From Pleurodeles waltl (lineage: Eukaryota > Chordata > Amphibia > Caudata > Salamandridae): DNA of 64,000 bases. Shown one piece after another: positions 22,256 to 31,610 of the stretch. A program made the translations under genes and the position numbers. Each line of letters begins with the position of its first letter. Positions within the stretch are counted from its first letter, which is position 1. Location: NCBI RefSeq assembly GCF_031143425.1, contig NC_090447.1:848103760-848167759 (forward strand), given 5' to 3'. The notes under the pieces were generated by a model. The model was not told the origin of the DNA and made no database searches. It saw only the letters and a list, made by a program, of their open reading frames with translations.

Positions 22256-24164
22256 GCTTCCACCATTTACCACTCACTCCTCTCCTGTAGGGGGAAGATT
22301 ACAGCATTTTCTCACCAAATGGAAGACTGTTACAACGGACACTTGGGTTCTCAGTATTGTGGGAAAAGGCTACACCCTTCCCTTTCGGGAGTTCCCGCCC
22401 CTCATCCTGCCCCGTCCTTCTTATTGTTCAGAAGAACACCTCCTGTTGCTAGAACAGGAGGTACAAGCCCTCCTTTCAAAGGGCGCGGTGGAGTTGGTCC
22501 CAGAGCAGGAAAGGGGTCGAGGATGTTACTCAAGGTATTTCCTGATTCCCAAGAAGGATGGTCGTTTGAGACCAATCCTGGACCTGAGGATCTTGAATTG
22601 GTTCCTCAAGCAGGAAAAGTTCAAGATGCTGACCCTAGCACAGGTGCTTTTGGCGTTGAACAAGGAAGACTGGATGGTGTCTGTCGACTTGCAGGATGCT
22701 TACTTTCATATCCCGATACTCAAGTCACACAGGAAGTATCTCCGGTTTGTGGTGGGATCGCAGCACTATCAGTTTGCGGTCCTTCCGTTTGGTCTTACTT
22801 CAGCACCTCGAGTCTTCACGAAGGTGATGTCGGTGGTTGCGGCAGAACTCAGAAGGAAGGGGATAGCAGTATTCCCTTACTTGGACGACTGGTTGATCAA
22901 AGCCAAGTCCCCGGAGCTTGTGTCGCATCATCTGCAGTCAACAACCCAGTTGTTGTTCGACCTGGGTTTTTCGGTGAACGAGCCCAAATCTCACCTAGAG
23001 CCCTCTCAGCGCCTCCTGTTCATAGGGGCAGTACTGGATACAACATTGGGTCGGGCCTTTCCTCTGCCTCAGCGGATTCAAGATATTCAGGATTTGGTTC
23101 CAATGTTTCGAAATGGAGCGGTAGTTCCAGTCCTCAAGGTCCTTTGTCTGCTCGGTCTGTTTGCCTCCTGCATTCTGTTGGTCACGCATGCTCGCTGGCA
23201 CATGAGGGCTCTTCAGTGGTGCCTCCGAAGGCAGTGGTCTCAACACAAAGGGGATCTAGAGAGTACTGTCAAGATCTCCAGAGATGCTGCTGTGGATTTG
23301 AAGTGGTGGATTGCAAGCAACAATCTTTCACAAGGAAAGCCGTTCCAGCAGTCGCCACCAGTGGCCACAGTCATAACGGATGCTTCCACTCTAGGGTGGG
23401 GAGCTCATCTGGGGGATCTGGAGATCAAAGGCCATTGGTCTCCAGAGGAACAGATGTTTCACATCAATCTGTTAGAGTTACGGGCTGTACGTCTGGCTCT
23501 CAAGGCCTTCCTCCCTTCCCTTCGTGGTCAGTCGGTACAGGTCCTAACGGACAATACTACCACGATGTGGTACATAAACAAGCAGGGAGGAGTGGGGTCG
23601 TACCTTCTCTGCAGAGAAGCTCTTCGACTATGGTCCTGGGCAAAGGACCATCAGATTTGCTTGATAGCAAACCATCTGGCCGGAGTCTTGAACGTGCGTG
23701 CGGACAGTCTCAGTCGCCAATTCTCGGCAGACCACGAGTGGCGTCTCCATCCAGATCAAGTCCGTTTAATCTTCCAGAGGTGGGGGTTTCCTCGGGTAGA
23801 TCTGTTTGCCACTCGAGAGAACGCGCATTGTCCGTTATTCTGCAGCCTCCAGTATCCGATGCAGGGAGCGTTGGGGGACGCGTTTCAAATAACCTGGTGC
23901 GGCCAGTTGCTTTACGCGTTTCCTCCCATACCCTTGATTCCTCGAGTATTGAGGAAGATTCGCCAGGACCGGGCTCTAGTCATCCTAATAGCTCCGGATT
24001 GGCCAAGGAGGGTATGGTACTCCGACCTTCTCCAACTCTCAATGTGCCCTCCGCTCCGTCTCCCTTTCAGGGCAGACCTCCTCTCGCAGTCGCAGGGGCA
24101 GGTTCTACACCCCAACCTCCAGAGTCTGCACCTACATGCCTGGAGATTGAACGGGGCAACCTGA
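22086..24164 (+). CDS. DIRS Pol: reverse transcriptase, RNase H, methyltransferase-like
   Basis: A 692-codon open frame, +1 relative to gag and overlapping its last 170 bases. The frame opens with GTG and the first in-frame ATG is inside RT, so a frameshift or other non-standard initiation is likely. RT motif A Asp is at residue 201 (SVDLQDAYFHI) and the catalytic YLDD at 265-268. RNase H acidic residues are at about 432 (TDAS), 464 (LLELRAV) and 489 (TDNTT). From about residue 560 comes the DIRS methyltransferase-like region (VDLFATREN, DAFQITW, YAFPPIPLIPRVLRKI, LVILIAPDWPRRVWY), where the usual NPPF-type motif reads FPPI. No stop or shift seen. It copies element RNA into DNA. Confidence 0.92.
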   Translation: MDLGVALPFGEDISNLPLPIPIDLLGGEVGSAPEEPLSSTLPLPHPLAGCSRGSSLRLPPFTTHSSPVGGRLQHFLTKWKTVTTDTWVLSIVGKGYTLPFREFPPLILPRPSYCSEEHLLLLEQEVQALLSKGAVELVPEQERGRGCYSRYFLIPKKDGRLRPILDLRILNWFLKQEKFKMLTLAQVLLALNKEDWMVSVDLQDAYFHIPILKSHRKYLRFVVGSQHYQFAVLPFGLTSAPRVFTKVMSVVAAELRRKGIAVFPYLDDWLIKAKSPELVSHHLQSTTQLLFDLGFSVNEPKSHLEPSQRLLFIGAVLDTTLGRAFPLPQRIQDIQDLVPMFRNGAVVPVLKVLCLLGLFASCILLVTHARWHMRALQWCLRRQWSQHKGDLESTVKISRDAAVDLKWWIASNNLSQGKPFQQSPPVATVITDASTLGWGAHLGDLEIKGHWSPEEQMFHINLLELRAVRLALKAFLPSLRGQSVQVLTDNTTTMWYINKQGGVGSYLLCREALRLWSWAKDHQICLIANHLAGVLNVRADSLSRQFSADHEWRLHPDQVRLIFQRWGFPRVDLFATRENAHCPLFCSLQYPMQGALGDAFQITWCGQLLYAFPPIPLIPRVLRKIRQDRALVILIAPDWPRRVWYSDLLQLSMCPPLRLPFRADLLSQSQGQVLHPNLQSLHLHAWRLNGAT

Positions 24165-25192
24165 GTTCCTTCTCTCTCCCGCCTGAGGTAGTGGATGTTA
24201 TATTAGCGGCCAGGCGACACTCCACTAAATCTATCTACGCTAATAGATGGTCTAAATTTGTTGCGTGGTGTGGAGAGAGGCAGATTGATCCTTTGCATGC
24301 TCATCTATCGGACGTTTTGTCTTTTGCTCTGTCTCTAGCGCAGAAAGGTTGTGCAGTGGCTACCATTAAGGGTTATTTATCGGCCTTGTCAGCCTTCATA
24401 TGTCTTCCAGACCAACCATCTTTATTTAAATCCCCTATTGTTATCAGATTCTTGAAAGGTCTTCTAAATAAATATCCTCCAAAGCCATTCGTTATGCCGC
24501 AATGGGATTTGTCCTTGGTCCTGACTTTCCTTATGGGGTCCCCTTTTGAACCTATGCATTCTTGCCCCTTAAGGTATTTGGTTTTAAAAACAGTCTTCCT
24601 GATAGCTATAACATCAGCAAGGAGAGTGAGTGAGTTGCAGGCCTTATCAGTAAAGCCCCCTAATACAACTTTTTATGGGGATAAGGTGGTGTTGAGGACC
24701 AAGGCTGCTTTCCTCCCGAAGGTTGTTTCACCTTTCCATTTGGCTCAGGCAATTACTTTGTCCACATTCTATCCTCCGCCTCATCCTTCCAAAGAGGAAG
24801 AAAGACTGCACCGTCTGGACCCAAAGAGGGCGTTGAGCTTCTTTATTGATAGAACAAAGGATTTCAGGCTGGAGGATCAGCTGTTTATTGGATACGTGGG
24901 CAAGAGGAGAGGAAAGGCAGTCCACAAGAGAACACTATCCAGGTGGGTTGTTCTTTGCATTAAAATCTGTTACTCTTTGGCAAAGAAGGATCCTCCTGAG
25001 GGCATTAGAGCTCATTCCACCAGAGCTAAGTCGGCCACTTCGGCCTTGGCCAGAGGTGTTCCTGTGGTCGACATCTGCAAGGCCGCAACTTGGTCGTCCC
25101 TTCACACTTTTGCAAAACATTACTGTTTGGATTCTGAGGTTAGAAGGGACGGCCATTTTGCACGGTCAGTGCTGCAGGATTTCTTGGTTTGA
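22319..25192 (+). CDS. Tyrosine recombinase frame, copy B (long N-terminal overlap with RT/RNase H)
   Basis: A 957-codon open frame. Its first 600 codons run over RT/RNase H in another frame and read as Ser/Gly/Pro/Arg-rich sequence. From about residue 607 (LEIERGNLSSFSLP) it is a tyrosine recombinase. Catalytic residues visible: Arg about 767 (TSARRVSEL), His 899 and Arg 902 (AHSTRAKS), a His in SLHTFAKH, and nucleophile Tyr 935 (KHYCLDSE). The frame has no stop between the gag terminator at 22253 and 25190, so gag and this frame are the same frame with one TAG between them. The true start is unknown; a shorter protein beginning near the recombinase domain is also possible. YR inserts the circular DNA without target duplication. 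Confidence 0.9.
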   Translation: MEDCYNGHLGSQYCGKRLHPSLSGVPAPHPAPSFLLFRRTPPVARTGGTSPPFKGRGGVGPRAGKGSRMLLKVFPDSQEGWSFETNPGPEDLELVPQAGKVQDADPSTGAFGVEQGRLDGVCRLAGCLLSYPDTQVTQEVSPVCGGIAALSVCGPSVWSYFSTSSLHEGDVGGCGRTQKEGDSSIPLLGRLVDQSQVPGACVASSAVNNPVVVRPGFFGERAQISPRALSAPPVHRGSTGYNIGSGLSSASADSRYSGFGSNVSKWSGSSSPQGPLSARSVCLLHSVGHACSLAHEGSSVVPPKAVVSTQRGSREYCQDLQRCCCGFEVVDCKQQSFTRKAVPAVATSGHSHNGCFHSRVGSSSGGSGDQRPLVSRGTDVSHQSVRVTGCTSGSQGLPPFPSWSVGTGPNGQYYHDVVHKQAGRSGVVPSLQRSSSTMVLGKGPSDLLDSKPSGRSLERACGQSQSPILGRPRVASPSRSSPFNLPEVGVSSGRSVCHSRERALSVILQPPVSDAGSVGGRVSNNLVRPVALRVSSHTLDSSSIEEDSPGPGSSHPNSSGLAKEGMVLRPSPTLNVPSAPSPFQGRPPLAVAGAGSTPQPPESAPTCLEIERGNLSSFSLPPEVVDVILAARRHSTKSIYANRWSKFVAWCGERQIDPLHAHLSDVLSFALSLAQKGCAVATIKGYLSALSAFICLPDQPSLFKSPIVIRFLKGLLNKYPPKPFVMPQWDLSLVLTFLMGSPFEPMHSCPLRYLVLKTVFLIAITSARRVSELQALSVKPPNTTFYGDKVVLRTKAAFLPKVVSPFHLAQAITLSTFYPPPHPSKEEERLHRLDPKRALSFFIDRTKDFRLEDQLFIGYVGKRRGKAVHKRTLSRWVVLCIKICYSLAKKDPPEGIRAHSTRAKSATSALARGVPVVDICKAATWSSLHTFAKHYCLDSEVRRDGHFARSVLQDFLV

Positions 25193-25237
25193 CCATTTAG
25201 GCACCCACCGCCGGGCGTGGTACTGCTTTGGGACTCT

Positions 25238-25347
25238 ATTCATTAGGTGAGGAATCCACAGGTAGTTGTATCCATCAGAAGAACGAGTTACTTACCTTCG
25301 GTAACGACTTTTCTGGTGGATACATTAGCTACCTGTGGATTCCTCAC
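25238..25347. repeat. DIRS internal complementary region, copy B
   Basis: The first part is the reverse complement of the left end (19898-19945) and the second part of the right end (25787-25854), meeting at CAGAAGAACGAG, i.e. the two ends placed directly side by side. It lies 45 bases after the recombinase stop. In the DIRS model it guides joining of the ends into a circle. Confidence 0.93.
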
Positions 25348-25641
25348 GGTCCCACCCGCCTCCCCGTTGCCTTTCTGGTCTTACCAAGTAATCCTTGAGT
25401 ACGCTCCTCTTGGTCTTTGAGGGTGCAATAGATGTTGTATATATTATATGTATATAGGTATACATCTTTGTGTGTATACTTGATGTGTAGATATATATTT
25501 TAAAAAGAGAGAGTTATATATATATATAAAGGATTTACAGTTATTCATGCAATGTTGTGTATTTTTACAACGTAATGGGATGTTGCCCTGCTCTTTCATT
25601 GCATTACCTGGTTGTTCTCATGCACGTAAAAAATGATTGGT
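25348..25641. other. DIRS copy B 3' spacer with AT-rich tract
   Basis: Between ICR and right terminal repeat. It contains a TATATA-rich tract (about 25435-25530) and no coding motif. It is nearly identical in copy C. Confidence 0.7.
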
Positions 25642-25854
25642 ACTGACGTCCGCACGTCGTCGAGGACCTCTTATTGCCTGTATGACGTCAGACGGCGTCG
25701 CGTGGGCTAGAGTGACGTCCTCGTCGACGTGCAGAGACTAGTAAGAAGATTTCCGTCGAATGCTGGCGCCATGGGAGTATTCATTAGGTGAGGAATCCAC
25801 AGGTAGCTAATGTATCCACCAGAAAAGTCGTTACCGAAGGTAAGTAACTCGTTC
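25642..25854. repeat. DIRS right inverted terminal repeat, copy B
   Basis: Reverse complement of the left repeat with about 46 extra outer bases ending GGTAAGTAACTCGTTC. The outer part matches the ICR. A short hairpin (TTACCGAAGGTAA) lies next to the end. Confidence 0.92.
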
Positions 25855-26820
25855 ATCTTGTACAAAGACAACTTGCATTGTGATTGAATTGATGTTCTTG
25901 AGATTGTATTTTTCTGTTGAGTGTTGCCACCAAGGCAAAATGCGCTGCTTAACATGCTCTAACCATATGTTAGTGGACCAAGAGAATACTAATCTCCCTG
26001 CACATTGACAAAATCCTCATTTTAGGTTATATGTGTGAAGTTGTTGATGTGCCTCATCTTAGTAGAATTAGATTTTTGTAGCACACCACAGAAAGTAGAT
26101 TGTGACATTCCACCTGATACTGCCACAGAGTACTGAAATTAGCCTGTGGCCACAAAATGTAGTAGTTCCATAATTTTCACTATGGGTGTTATTGATGTGG
26201 GTTTCCTATTGTGAGGCAGGATGTCTGGGCCCAGCTGATGACATAAATCAGTAATAGGTTGCCAATTGAATATATTTCTTAGGATTATGGGGGTCATTCT
26301 GACCCACGAATGACGGAAGCACCACCAACAGGCTGGCGGTGCTTCCTTGCCCATTCTGACCGCGGCGGTAAAGCCGCGGTCAGAAATCCGGGGCCGGCGG
26401 TTTCCCGCCGATTTAGCCCCGGTTGGGCGAATCCGCCATGGCAGCGCTGCAAGCCAGCCTGTTTCTGGCGGTTGACACCGCCAGGAAGAGGCTGGCAGGA
26501 ACGGGTGTCCTGGGCCCCCTAACAGGGCCCCAGCCAGCTTTTCACTGTCTGCCTAGCAGACAGTGAAAAGCGCAACGGGTGCAACTGCACCCGTCGCACG
26601 GCCGCAACACCGCCGGCTCCATTCGGAGCCGGCTCCTGTGTTGCAGCCCTCCTTCCCGCTGGGCCGGTGGGCGCTAACATAGTTAGCGCCCACCGGCCCA
26701 GCGGGAAGTTCTGAATGCCGTCAGCGGTCTTTTGACCGCGTATCGGCCAATTGGCGGTTCCCGCCTGTCGGGCGGCGCCCGCCGCCCGCCAGAGTAGGAA
26801 TGAGGGCCTATATCTCATGC
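25855..26820 (-). pseudogene. Harbinger transposase relic, minus strand, N-terminal part, split by a MITE
   Basis: On the minus strand ACACCATGGAAGCATGAGATA at about 26826-26806 matches the start of the plus-strand transposase. After the MITE, DLCHQLGPDILPHNRKP and IVKIMELLHFVATG (26250-26140), then RTSIQSQCKLSLYK (about 25900-25860), follow the same protein. The relic stops at 25855 where DIRS B is inserted and resumes at 19897. Stops and shifts are present. Confidence 0.82.
26289..26808. mobile_element. Harbinger-like MITE made of serial palindromes, 520 bp
   Basis: Left terminus GGGGGTCATTCTGACCC; the right terminus in reverse is GGCCCTCATTCC. It is flanked by the 3-bp duplication TAT (26286-26288, 26809-26811). 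Alignment of the flanks to the plus-strand transposase confirms that one copy of TAT was the original target. The interior is a series of short palindromes, for example CTTTTCACTGTCTGCCTAGC with its complement, GACGGGTGCAACTGCACCCGTC and the arms around AACATAGTT. Three-base duplications suit PIF/Harbinger mobilisation. No coding capacity. Confidence 0.82.
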
Positions 26821-27197
26821 TTCCATGGTGTCAAGGTTTGAAACAGTAAGAATACAACTGACACAGACTCTTTGGGTTATGTATTGGTTGTGAATTAATT
26901 TCAGATATGTTTTAAAAACAATTATTTCTTACAGATGTATGTAACTAATACATTGAGATTCGTGTTTGGTATCCTTTTTTAGAAATGGGATACACAATGC
27001 ATAATTGTAAAAATGTTTAGATTATTTGGGTTTTTTCACTTAATGATGGAAGTAAGAAGTAAAGAAATTAAATACAACACCCGTCTATGACTGTGTGTTT
27101 TTCAATTTATTAATCAAACAGAAATAAACCTAAACATGGTGAAAACCAAATGAAAAAAGCAAACAAAATAGTCAATCATGGTAGATGAAACTAGAGG

Positions 27198-29640
27198 CTA
27201 AATTGTTTGAAAACGTATGTGCAGAATACAACTGTCCTCAAAAAAGATAAATATGTCCATAAAATACTTCACAGAGCTCATGGTGACCACGCACTGGAGG
27301 AAACTTGTTTCTGCGTCTCTTGCTGATGGTGGTCGAGTTCTTGTCATCTTTTCCTGGTGGTCCGGGTGGGGGTGGGTTGTATGTCCACAGTTACAGGAAC
27401 TGGGGTGGGTGGAGCTGTTTCCTGTTGTTGCAGGGCCTCCCTGTCTGTGGCTGAGACTGATGTATTTCGTCCAGAGGTTGAAGGACCACAGACGTGGGAA
27501 GATGGTACAGGAACAGCCCTGCACCCATGGTGATAAATATCAAACATCACACCAGTCAGGGAGCACAAATTTGAGTTGAAGTTCTGCATCCCTACATTGT
27601 TTTCCCTCTGCACCTGCTTAATATCCTAGCGCTCTGGTAGGACCTGACCCAACATGTCTTGGGACTGATGTAGGGCTCCCAAGACTTGGTTGATGGTGGT
27701 CTGGTTGACAGTGTCCCCAGTAGCTTGACTTTGCTGGCCCACAAATGCCCTCCTATGACCCCCACCCCCCTGCTCTGTGCCCTTGAGGCAGTGTGCCCCA
27801 TCCCACTGGGTCCAGGCCAAACTGGAGGTGGTGGTGGTGTTGGCTCAACAGCACCCAGGACTAGGGGGCACATACTGGGTGTTATATTCCTTTGAACACA
27901 GGAAGTGGAGATAACCTGAGGCTGAGGTGTTGCAGTTGGGGTACGAGGTGTAGATGTGGGGTGAGTGTGACTCAACGGAGCTGTCTGCCCAGACAGACCA
28001 GATGGACGGGCCAGGTCCTCATCATCCAGACTTGCAGGAGTGGTGTCCTCACTGAAGGCTGGCTCCAGGTCTTTGGTGGATGGGTCCTCAGTGGCAGACT
28101 GTGGTCCACTGTCTCGGGGTGTGTGACCTAATATGGATTACAAACAACCAGAAATTAAAAGTCTGGATTGTACATGAAATGTGTCACCTACAATGAAGCA
28201 ACCTATCAGTTAAAAAATTATTAATGGAATGATTAGAGACCTTTCAGTGATTTTTTGTGAATTACACATACAGGCTAAGTTACACACGTGCAAACTTCAA
28301 AAATACTGGTGAGGAGATATCCTGAAAAGAAAAAGGTTGTTTAGAAAGTGTACAGTACATGTACCAAACATCAAACCCAACACATTAGAGATGAGAGCTG
28401 AGAACTAAACCATTCCAAGGCCTGGCATGCTTAAAATCAGACTATTATGCAGTTTAGGAGAATTAATGGCATTAGTCGTCATATGAACAGTGCAAAGTAA
28501 ATTGTTTAACAATACTGCTTATATTCAATATATAGCAGGACCTGATTGACAATGTTTAAGTCAACAGACTATGATTAGTAAAACCAATTACATCAATTCA
28601 ATCAAATGACAAAAAGGTGACAACCTATTAGACATTCTTCAAAAATGACATTTTCATAGATAGCATAAAATGGTGACTGTCAAATGTATTGCACTTTGAC
28701 ATATGTGTGCATAAGGATGTAAAGAGAGAATGACCAACATCACATTGCAATATTATTTTCAGAGACAAAAAACAGGGCATCATGGTAGTTGTAGTCATTT
28801 ATTTTCAACTTTAACAACACTTATAAAAATATGTGTGAAACCTACATAGCAAAGTATCTGCAGTGAAAATAAAAACACCTGTAGAATATGTACACACATA
28901 TATGTGGATGATGTGAATAGGTGAAAAGGGCACTTAGGAGCACTATTCCTTCATGTGGAAATAGATGTTTTTGGAACCTGTTTTCTTAAGCACATCACCA
29001 TATATTGACACACACCTATAAACTAGGCAACTGCAAGGGATGATCCACAGAGAACAACACACATCTTGACAACACCTATTGATGATTGTTAAAAAGAGAA
29101 ATACAACCAGAATGCTACTAATTTGTTGATAACAATACATTTTGATACTTTAAAAATTTATTTATGTGTTTTATGGGGGTCTAAAACATTATCCACAGCT
29201 AACTTAAGGGCCAAAACTACATTTCTGATTAATGAGACATTGATGAGTCTAAATTTACCAGTCTCCACTACACTGGGGATTCCTGTCAAGCCTTTGGAAT
29301 GTAGGGTCTGCTTGAGGTCCTCCACCAAGGGAAAAAGTTGTAATGGGAGGCCGGGAGAACCATTACCATTCCTCTGGGCCTCAAGGTGATACCTGGAGGC
29401 CAGGGAATGCACTCTTTCCTGCAGGTCGTTCCACCTCTACCTAAATTTCCCCCTTTGCTCGGGTTGTTTGCTACTGCATTCACTCTGGCAACAGTTCTGG
29501 CCCACATTTGCCTTTTATGAGATATGGTTATATTTTGTACCTGCGCTCCAAACAATTGTTGCTCTGATGATTTCATCCACCATGATTGACAATTCTCCCT
29601 CTGAAAAACATGTATTTCTCCTCCCTGTTATAGCGAGAAA
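27198..29640 (-). pseudogene. Harbinger Myb/SANT-like accessory protein relic
   Basis: Second gene of an autonomous Harbinger element, the Myb-like DNA-binding partner of the transposase. On the minus strand near 29620-29400 the sequence reads EEKYMFF, then MKSSEQQLFGAQVQNITI, HKRQMWARTVARVNAVANNPS and a following WxDL-type segment in a shifted frame. 29158-29412 continues SLASRYHLEAQRNGNG and LVEDLKQTLHSKGL. A further exon-like segment at 27345-28130 after an acceptor-like TATTAG is Pro/Thr/Gln rich and ends in TPTRTTRKR. Frameshifts and stops break it. It is upstream of, and in the same direction as, the minus-strand transposase relic, so they probably formed one element. Confidence 0.65.
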
Positions 29641-30850
29641 CTAAAAATAAATTAAATACTGGCCCACAAGATGACAACTTTAAAAATGAAACAGTTAAAA
29701 AATTAACTGAGGTAGAAAAAATGAAAATAACCTGACTCCTGAGTGGCAAAATCAGCAACAAAATGGTGTTCTGCATTGGAATGGCAAAGGATCATGGTCT
29801 GAAATGGAGTGTGTTTTAAAGTGTGGTTTGCAGGTGTTCACAGTTGGTCAATATACCTCAGGTGTGTGCTGCTAGCATCCATCCAGTAAACACAGCATTG
29901 TACATTGTTAAGCGGGTCTTGTGATGGACTCCCGCTGTCACGAATCCACCGCCAGAACAACGCCAGCACGGCTGTGAAACCTAAATATGTCGGGAAAAAG
30001 AGTGGCTCTCATATGTCTCCCTCGTATATCCACTGGAGGGACAAGTGCTGGAGGAGCAAGAGTCAGAATTCCTCCTTTTCTTGGAACGTTTGCCCATTTG
30101 GCCAAAAAAAAATCTTTGCCTCCCAGGAAGCTCCTTCACAGTACGTACTGCTGGAAATAGAGCCATAAATGACTGCACCAGTACTGAGAACAGCCAAGAT
30201 GCACCACACTTCCTGAAAGCATTTTACTGGCAGAAATGTATCACTTTCTCTTTAATAAGGTACATGTGTGCAGCATCCCATGTATGCATGTTAAAATGCA
30301 CTAGGGCCCGGTTTTTGAAAAGTGGTGCTGCACCCGGTCCAGCTCCACTTTTCTTGCATCCATTAGCCCCCCCACAACATCACCATGTGTGCACTGTTGT
30401 AGTTAGGAGAACTAGTGTCAAAACTTTTGACGCTAGTTCAGAGATTTGCTGGATTAGCATCAACAATGTTGACATTAATTCTGCAAAGCCCATTGAGGCC
30501 CATTGTAAACAATGGTGCCCCTTTTAACGCCTGCTCTGAGCACCTTACCGATCTGACTGAGGCATATAGCCAGAAGGTGCGGGTGCACTGCTGCTGCCCC
30601 CTCCCCCCACCCCGACCTAATGAGCATCCCTGGAGTGGGAGTCACAGTGCACAATAGTCCTAACCCCTTGTTTTGACAGCTGCAACCCACCAGTGTTAAT
30701 GAAGATCACAGACTGCTCTATGCTGTTGGGATTGCTTTTGGAGACACACAGTAAAGGGCATTAAGACCAAGCAAACTAAGTTAGACATACAAGCCTATAC
30801 ACACTCCCCTCCCTCTGAGGGCTCTTCTACAATGTTACCTGCCGACTATG
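29641..30850. other. Non-coding, possible Harbinger 5' end and unclassified repeat
   Basis: 29640-30250 would hold the 5' flank of the Myb-like gene. 30300-30600 begins AGGGCCCGGTTTTTGAAAAG and looks like a dispersed MITE-type repeat, but its ends could not be paired. Confidence 0.3.
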
Positions 30851-30879
30851 TGCCTCCCAACGGGATACCGCCCCGATGA

Positions 30880-31610
30880 ACAAACTGGACATCATCTTAC
30901 AAGAAATTTGCGACTGCAGGGTAGCAATAGAGCAGCAGCTTGGGGTCATCACCACATATATCACTTTACTCAAAGGTGATCAATGAAAATTAGCAGACAG
31001 AGTGCAAGACACTGAACACTCCCTTTCCCCCCCTAACACCTGAGTTTTGCGGGGCAGACGGCACTGGTATTACAGCTGCAGAAACAAGTGGACCAGCTCC
31101 AGTCTTGAGCAGAAGATGTGGAAGGCCGAACACGCAAGAACAATGTTCGGATCGTAGGTCTACCTGAGGGCATGGAAGGGCCCCAACCCACTCAGTACAT
31201 CGAAACATGGCTCCGAACAGTGGTGGCCCCAAGGGGCCTCTCGGATTTCTTCATGGTGGAAAGGATACATAGAGTGCAGACAAAATGCCTGATTCCGGGG
31301 GCATCCCTGAGGCCCATAGTGGCATGGATACTTAACTTCAGAGACAGGAACTATTTGCTCCACGAGGCTTGTGAGAAAGCACCGATGACCATAGGAGAAA
31401 AGATCTTACTATTCCCAGACTTCACACTAACAGTTCCATGGCAACACTCCTCATTCTATGCAGTGAAGAAACTAATGTGCAGCGTCGGTCTCTCTTAACC
31501 CCTAATTTTCCCTGCCAAATTGAAAATTGTCTACGACCAACGCTTGCATTTCTTCAAACCCCCAGACACCTCCACTACCCGGATTCTTGTGGGCAAATTC
31601 AGCATCACTC
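30880..31610 (+). pseudogene. L1 ORF1p-like relic
   Basis: The coiled-coil region (LDIILQEICDCRVAIEQQLG near 30890-30950) is followed by an open part at 31118-31498 with RKNNVRIVGLPEGMEG, ERIHRVQT, RPIVAWILNFRDRNYLL and ILLFPDFTL, the RRM and C-terminal domain signatures of L1 ORF1p. The tail LIFPAKLKIVYDQRLHFFKPPD continues after a stop. Interrupted by at least two stops. Confidence 0.82.

Larger units (their letters stand above)
19898..25854 (+). mobile_element. DIRS retrotransposon copy B, full length, nearly intact
   Basis: A 5957-bp element beginning TTCTGATGG and ending ACTCGTTC. It contains a left inverted terminal repeat, gag, pol, overlapping recombinase, an ICR, an AT-rich spacer and a right inverted terminal repeat. 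Removing it joins two halves of a Harbinger transposase relic without any gained or lost base relative to the related plus-strand copy, which fixes both ends. Only one disabling lesion is obvious (nonsense codon in gag). It is nearly identical to copy C, which indicates recent activity of the family. Confidence 0.93.

Noticed and set aside
25435..25530. TATA-rich tract as a promoter
   Set aside because: It lies in the 3' spacer of the DIRS element and looks like a simple-sequence run; no downstream gene.
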